Positions 1 through 9,332 of a DNA stretch of 9,332 nucleotides are shown here, in pieces (position 1 is the stretch's first letter; the number at the start of each line of letters is the position of its first letter). This DNA comes from Actinomycetota bacterium (GTDB lineage: Bacteria > Actinomycetota > Acidimicrobiia > Spongiisociales > ZC4RG35). The stretch covers positions 1-9,332 of the forward strand of contig QGUS01000049.1 of the NCBI GenBank assembly GCA_003242515.1, read 5' to 3'. The position numbers were made by a program, and so were the translations under genes. The notes under the pieces are model-generated. The model did not search any database. It was not told where the DNA came from and worked only from the letters and a program-made list of their open reading frames with translations.

Positions 1-350
1 GTTGTGCGGGGCGCGCCCCCGGCGGGGGGGGGAGGGCGCGTGCGGCTCTGGGGTTTTCCCCGGGTGGGGGGTAGCCGCGCCGGGGGTTTGGGCGTGTAGC
101 CCCCCGCCATCCCGACCTCCCGCCCCACCGCCGTGCCGTAGAAGGTGTAGGTGGCGCCGATGCGGGGGATGATCGCGTTCGGCTTCAGCTCCACCCCGCG
201 GTACAGCACCTTGGGTCGGCGCGCCGTGATGTCCATGTAGCAGCGGAGGTAGTCCACGACCTCCACGTCGTGGCCGCGTGCGATCGCCGCCTCCCTGAGA
301 CGCGCCGTCGAGTAGAGGCTGGAACTGCGGGAGAGGATCGCGATCTTCAC
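1..350 (-). CDS. rimK: RimK, ribosomal protein S6--L-glutamate ligase (ATP-grasp), N-terminal part, cut by window edge
   Basis: RimK is a cytoplasmic ATP-grasp ligase that adds glutamates to the C-terminus of ribosomal protein S6. Here only the N-terminal pre-ATP-grasp region is present. From a GTG start at 350-348 the protein begins VKIAILSRSSSLYST, followed by RLREAAIARGHDVEV, CYMDI and IIPRIGATYTFYGTA, a near-continuous match to remembered E. coli RimK (start MKIAILSR, then RLREAAIQRGH, CYMN, VIPRIG, TFYGTA). The match is clean to about residue 81 (position 108). Beyond that the frame stays open to base 1, but the product becomes Pro/Arg/Gly-rich and only isolated expected residues remain. 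The start codon overlaps the stop of the upstream protease gene (GTGA, 347-350), so translational coupling is likely. A weak SD-like GGGGA lies 6-10 bases upstream. The family call is firm; the sequence of bases 1-107 should not be trusted. Confidence 0.88.
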   Translation of the reverse strand, partial: MKIAILSRSSSLYSTARLREAAIARGHDVEVVDYLRCYMDITARRPKVLYRGVELKPNAIIPRIGATYTFYGTAVGREVGMAGGYTPKPPARLPPTRGKPQSRTRPPPPAGGAPRT

Positions 351-793
351 GGCATCCCCATTCTGCTCGGGCGGAGCCCCACATAGCTGCGCGAAGGGTC
401 GATGATGAACCCCCGGACGGTGCGCCGCCCCAGGAGCATCCGGAAGGTCATCTCGTCCCTCGTGGTCAGGTTGACCAGGGCGTCCACCGGGACCCCGGCG
501 ATCACGACGGTGGTGCGGATCACCGGCCGGAGCTCGATCCGTCCTCCCGGGTTCTTCACCTTCCGCTCGGCGACGATCCGCGCCTCGCAGGGGATCGCCG
601 GCGTCGCCTTCCGCTGTCTCGGGTGGACGTCGAAGCGGACCCACTCCTCGCCGTCACGCTCGAAGCGGCTCACGTTGAAGGCATGGAGCGACGAATTGTC
701 GGCGCCCGTGTCGACCTTCGCCTTGACCTCGAGCACGCCGAGGTCGGGGAGCGACACCCACTCCCGCCAGCCGATGGTCTTCCGGACAGCCAT
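347..793 (-). CDS. RimB-type retropepsin-like protease ("ATP-dependent zinc protease" family, PF05618/COG4067)
   Basis: A 148-residue protein of the small family long annotated as putative ATP-dependent zinc protease and now regarded as retropepsin-like aspartic peptidases. The hallmark KVDTGADNSSLHA at about residues 25-37 holds the D-T-G-A catalytic triad. The C-terminal family block LTTRDEMTFRMLLGR, then RGFIIDPSRSY, lies at residues 108-137, and the N-terminal IGWREWVSLPDLG (7-19) is also typical. The length is normal for the family and there is no signal peptide, so it is cytosolic. In Pseudomonas, RimB of this family acts with RimA and RimK in controlling S6 glutamylation; the rimK gene directly downstream, with a 4-base overlap, supports the same role here. 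No Shine-Dalgarno sequence precedes the ATG (793-791), but a TANNNT hexamer ends 8 bases upstream, suggesting a nearly leaderless mRNA. The exact substrate is unknown. Confidence 0.87.
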   Translation of the reverse strand: MAVRKTIGWREWVSLPDLGVLEVKAKVDTGADNSSLHAFNVSRFERDGEEWVRFDVHPRQRKATPAIPCEARIVAERKVKNPGGRIELRPVIRTTVVIAGVPVDALVNLTTRDEMTFRMLLGRRTVRGFIIDPSRSYVGLRPSRMGMP

Positions 794-801
794 GTGCTGC
801 G

Positions 802-807
802 AGCGTA
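802..807 (-). promoter_or_regulatory. Candidate -10 element of the rimB-like/rimK unit (near-leaderless)
   Basis: On the minus strand TACGCT (TANNNT pattern) ends 8 bases before the ATG of the protease gene, so transcription would begin at about 795-793, on or just before the start codon. There is no convincing -35 hexamer 16-18 bases further up, and no SD sequence. Leaderless mRNAs are common in Actinobacteria, which makes this reading plausible but not proven. Confidence 0.35.
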
Positions 808-821
808 ACCGTGGCGGCGCG

Positions 822-827
822 TACCAT
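822..827 (+). promoter_or_regulatory. Candidate -10 element of the small membrane ORF (leaderless)
   Basis: TACCAT (4 of 6 matches to TATAAT, with T1, A2 and T6 present) ends 7 bases before the GTG at 835. Transcription would then start at 834-835, on the start codon itself. No SD sequence precedes this GTG, which agrees with a leaderless message. No clear -35 box is seen. Confidence 0.35.
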
Positions 828-834
828 CCCCGGC

Positions 835-978
835 GTGATCGAGCGCCGTCGCCCTCCCGCCTGGCTGGTGGGACTCCTCATCGCCATAGTCCTCTTCGCC
901 ATCTTCCTGCTGGTCGTCTCCTGGCTGGGACTGGGCGACGACCCGGGCGTGGGGGCGGCCGACGTGACCGGAGCCTGA
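835..978 (+). CDS. Small single-pass membrane protein, 47 residues, function unknown
   Basis: A GTG-start ORF of 47 codons ending in TGA. It reads as a classic tiny membrane protein. The basic N-terminus VIERRRPP (1-8) is followed by one hydrophobic helix, AWLVGLLIAIVLFAIFLLVV and on to about residue 31, and then a short acidic/glycine-rich tail (GLGDDPGVGAADVTGA). The positive-inside rule predicts a cytoplasmic N-terminus. It has no SD, but a TACCAT -10-like hexamer sits 7 bases upstream, consistent with leaderless translation. It lies divergent to the protease gene and co-directional with rpoB, 31 bases before the -35 of the first rpoB promoter. I recognise no family. A small membrane protein gene (Rv0666) is annotated just upstream of rpoB in M. 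tuberculosis, but I cannot judge homology. A chance ORF remains possible because other frames here are also open. Confidence 0.55.
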   Translation: MIERRRPPAWLVGLLIAIVLFAIFLLVVSWLGLGDDPGVGAADVTGA

Positions 979-1009
979 CCGGCCCCGGCCGGATGAGCTT
1001 CGCGCATCC

Positions 1010-1039
1010 TTGACGCTGTTTCCGGGCCTGCGATAGGAT
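1010..1039 (+). promoter_or_regulatory. rpoB promoter P1, sigma70/SigA type
   Basis: TTGACG (1010-1015, 5 of 6 matches to TTGACA) and TAGGAT (1034-1039, 4 of 6 matches to TATAAT) are separated by 18 bases. The predicted start is near 1046, giving a leader of about 137 nt before rpoB. It lies just after the stop of the small membrane ORF and faces rpoB, so it is the best candidate for the main promoter of the operon. Confidence 0.72.
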
Positions 1040-1106
1040 GCCGGCGGCCCTCAGAGGGGCTCCCGGTCGACGATGGGCCCGTGACCGAAGGTCGATGAAC
1101 TTCGAG

Positions 1107-1134
1107 TTGGAAATGCTGGCGCGCCTGCTAGCAT
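1107..1134 (+). promoter_or_regulatory. rpoB promoter P2, sigma70/SigA type
   Basis: TTGGAA (1107-1112) and TAGCAT (1129-1134) are 16 bases apart, with a predicted start near 1141 and a leader of about 42 nt. Together with P1 this gives rpoBC tandem promoters about 95 bases apart, a common arrangement for polymerase genes. An inverted repeat (AATGCT 1112-1117, AGCATT 1130-1135) spans the spacer and -10 box. Confidence 0.55.
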
Positions 1135-1135
1135 T
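1112..1135. repeat. Inverted repeat overlapping rpoB P2 (possible operator)
   Basis: AATGCT at 1112-1117 is mirrored by AGCATT at 1130-1135. Between them lies the 8-base palindrome GGCGCGCC (1118-1125). The arms cover the last base of the -35 and the whole -10 after its first base, so a bound protein would block P2; it could equally be chance in GC-rich DNA. No known regulator site is recognised. Confidence 0.35.
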
Positions 1136-1169
1136 CCGTTCCTTGCCGTCACCCCTCGAACACGACCTC

Positions 1170-1176
1170 AAGGAGG
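1170..1176 (+). promoter_or_regulatory. Shine-Dalgarno sequence fixing the TTG start of rpoB
   Basis: AAGGAGG is a full-strength SD, 6 bases before TTG at 1183-1185. It decides the start: the next in-frame candidate, GTG at 1195, would be 18 bases away, too far for this SD. Confidence 0.85.
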
Positions 1177-1182
1177 CACCCT

Positions 1183-4554
<3,372 letters not shown>

Positions 4555-4586
4555 TCACGCACCCCGACGACTGAAGAAGCGAGCAA

Positions 4587-8507
<3,921 letters not shown>

Positions 8508-8511
8508 GCGA

Positions 8512-8542
8512 GCAGGGGCCGGGCGTCGTGCCCGGCCCCTGC
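8512..8542 (+). terminator. Intrinsic-type terminator hairpin of the rpoBC operon
   Basis: A perfect 13-base inverted repeat, GCAGGGGCCGGGC (8512-8524) and GCCCGGCCCCTGC (8530-8542), with the 5-base loop GTCGT, begins 4 bases after the rpoC stop. The downstream U-tract is poor (CGCGTCTT), as is common for terminators of high-GC Actinobacteria. Confidence 0.85.
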
Positions 8543-8556
8543 CGCGTCTTCGGGTA

Positions 8557-8585
8557 TTGACATCGGCTCGCTCCGATGTCAGCTT
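8557..8585 (+). promoter_or_regulatory. Possible promoter of the Thr/Ser-rich membrane protein gene
   Basis: A perfect TTGACA (8557-8562) lies 59 bases before the SD-equipped ATG at 8616. At a 17-base spacing the -10 would be CAGCTT (8580-8585), which keeps A2 and T6 but lacks T1, so the -10 is weak. A promoter is expected here because the strong rpoC terminator lies just upstream, but this assignment is tentative. Confidence 0.35.
8558..8581. repeat. Palindrome containing TTGACA: operator or second hairpin upstream of the membrane-protein gene
   Basis: TGACATCGG (8558-8566) and CCGATGTCA (8573-8581) form a perfect 9-base inverted repeat with a 6-base loop, 15 bases after the terminator. The left arm supplies five bases of a perfect -35 box (TTGACA, 8557-8562). 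It could be a repressor site, or a second weak terminator. Confidence 0.6.
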
Positions 8586-8615
8586 GCGTGACGGCACGTC
8601 TCTCGAGGTGCGGTG

Positions 8616-9332
8616 ATGGCCTCTACCGGCGACAACCGGCACGACCCGTATGCGCTGGCGCGGCAGCTGGCGGAACGGCTCCGCGCCACCCAGCCGCGGC
8701 ATGCCCGCCGCCGCTCGTTCCGCGTCCCCCCTGGTCTGCTGCCCCGGGTCCTCGGGATCGCCTTCATCCTCCTGGGGCTCGTCATGGCCGGGTACCTGGT
8801 GGTCCCGGCGATGGCGTCGTTCTTCTCGGGCCAGGGTGACCGCACTCCCGACGATCCCCTCACTCCGTCGTTCGCCGAGCAGGTGGTCCCCGGCGCCCCC
8901 TCGTCGACGGCGGTGGTCCCCGGCGACACGAGCACCACTTCCGTCGAGAGCACCACGACCCTGGGCTCCGTGATCGAGGTGCCGCCGCCGACCAACACCC
9001 TCCCGCGCGGCACCGCGGGGCCGGGCTCGCCGACGACCTGGATGACGCAGCCGACGACGCCCTGGGTCACCCAGCCCACCACCCCCGGGCCGACCACCAC
9101 CAGCACCCCGGGCCAGCCCACCACCACGGCGGCAACCACGACGACCACGACCCCCACGACGTCGTCGAGCTCCAGCAGCACGACCACCACGACGACGACC
9201 ACGACCCCCACGACGTCGTCGAGCTCCAGCAGCACGACCACCTCCAGCACCACGACCACCACGAGCACACGTAACACAACGACCACCCCACCACCCAACC
9301 TGGTGGCGGACAGCCGGAGGAGGAGGCCGAGG
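8616..9332 (+). CDS. Membrane-anchored Thr/Ser/Pro-rich (mucin-like) protein, C-terminus outside the window
   Basis: The reading frame is open for 239 codons from ATG to the window edge without a stop. GAGGTG (8605-8610) is a good SD 5 bases before the ATG. Residues 1-44 are cytoplasmic in character and basic just before the membrane (HARRRSFRVPPGLLPR). One hydrophobic helix spans about 45-69, and the rest is predicted to lie outside the cell. From about residue 105 the chain is almost entirely Thr, Ser and Pro, including a doubled WxTQPTTP unit (142-157) and an 18-codon tandem repeat (from residue 175 and again from 193). Such linkers usually hold an extracytoplasmic domain away from the membrane and may be glycosylated, but no such domain is in view and I assign no function. 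The last residues (VADSRRRRPR) depart sharply from the linker, so the terminal bases may be the start of a new domain or poor sequence. A Val-rich ORF on the other strand is its shadow. Confidence 0.75.
   Translation, partial: MASTGDNRHDPYALARQLAERLRATQPRHARRRSFRVPPGLLPRVLGIAFILLGLVMAGYLVVPAMASFFSGQGDRTPDDPLTPSFAEQVVPGAPSSTAVVPGDTSTTSVESTTTLGSVIEVPPPTNTLPRGTAGPGSPTTWMTQPTTPWVTQPTTPGPTTTSTPGQPTTTAATTTTTTPTTSSSSSSTTTTTTTTTPTTSSSSSSTTTSSTTTTTSTRNTTTTPPPNLVADSRRRRPR
9138..9242 (+). repeat. In-frame tandem repeat, 54-base period, in the Thr/Ser linker
   Basis: Bases 9138-9188 and 9192-9242 are identical over 51 bases at an offset of 54 bases (18 codons). Each copy encodes Thr-rich, then a run of six Ser, then Thr-rich sequence (PTTSSSSSSTTT core). 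The nucleotide identity, including codon choice, points to a recent duplication, and copy number could vary between strains. Confidence 0.9.

Noticed and set aside
654..1007. Minus-strand 117-codon ORF covering the divergent gap
   Set aside because: It overlaps the protease gene out of frame and has shadow composition; the real start of the protease gene is ATG at 793.
402..1013. Plus-strand 203-codon ORF opposite the protease gene
   Set aside because: It is antisense to a well-supported PF05618 gene, is Arg/Ser/Pro-rich and has no motif. It also runs through the small membrane ORF in another frame.
1118..1125. GGCGCGCC palindrome as a stand-alone site
   Set aside because: An 8-base GC palindrome is expected by chance in such GC-rich DNA; it is kept only as the centre of the P2 inverted repeat.
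979..1182. RNA gene or riboswitch in the rpoB leader
   Set aside because: I found only short, weak stems (for example around CCCTCAGAGGGG at 1049-1060) and no known riboswitch or tRNA signature.
8576..8839. Plus-strand 87-codon ORF starting at 8576
   Set aside because: It is out of frame with the better-supported gene at 8616, has no SD, and its Pro/Arg/Ala-rich product has no motif.
9138..9242. CRISPR-like direct repeats
   Set aside because: The repeats are adjacent, in frame, only two copies, and encode a Thr/Ser linker; there are no unique spacers.
8579..9298. Minus-strand 239-codon Val/Gly-rich ORF
   Set aside because: It is the reverse of Thr/Ser codons (ACC/ACG read as GGT/CGT in other frames, giving VVVV runs). 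The plus-strand frame has an SD, a membrane span and coherent repeats.

Overview
This is a very GC-rich window (strong G/C bias at third codon positions) built around the RNA polymerase genes rpoB and rpoC. The polymerase sequences look actinobacterial. RpoB lacks the extra N-terminal segment that mycobacterial RpoB carries, RpoC has the actinobacterial N-terminal arrangement, and a secreted Thr/Ser-rich protein lies nearby. An uncultured Actinomycetota of the Acidimicrobiia or a related class fits best, but this is inference without a database search.

Layout. Positions 1-793 (minus strand) hold a two-gene unit: a retropepsin-like 'ATP-dependent zinc protease' family protein (RimB type) followed, with a 4-base GTGA overlap, by the start of rimK (S6-type glutamate ligase). 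The rimK copy runs off the window edge, and its last ~35 codons look corrupted. Divergent from this unit, at 835-978 (plus), is a 47-codon single-pass membrane ORF with a GTG start. Positions 979-1182 are the rpoB leader, with two good sigma70-type promoters and a strong Shine-Dalgarno sequence before a TTG start. rpoB (1183-4554) and rpoC (4587-8507) follow as one operon, closed by a strong GC hairpin at 8512-8542. A second palindrome containing TTGACA comes next. Then an open-ended gene (8616 to the window end) encodes a membrane-anchored, mucin-like Thr/Ser/Pro-rich protein of unknown function.

How they work together. RpoB and RpoC are the two large catalytic subunits of RNA polymerase. 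The RimB/RimK pair is predicted to modify the C-terminus of a ribosomal protein (S6 in model systems), so its position back-to-back with the polymerase operon places a translation-tuning unit beside the transcription machinery. rplJ and rplL, common upstream neighbours of rpoB in many bacteria, are not in the 1.2 kb upstream.

Most noteworthy: RpoB carries non-consensus residues at three positions of the rifampicin pocket (E. coli numbering Q513H, N518P, I572M). The 41-base divergent gap appears to hold two back-to-back, near-leaderless promoters. I see no mobile element, CRISPR array, rRNA or tRNA, and no clear evidence of an undescribed multi-gene system.
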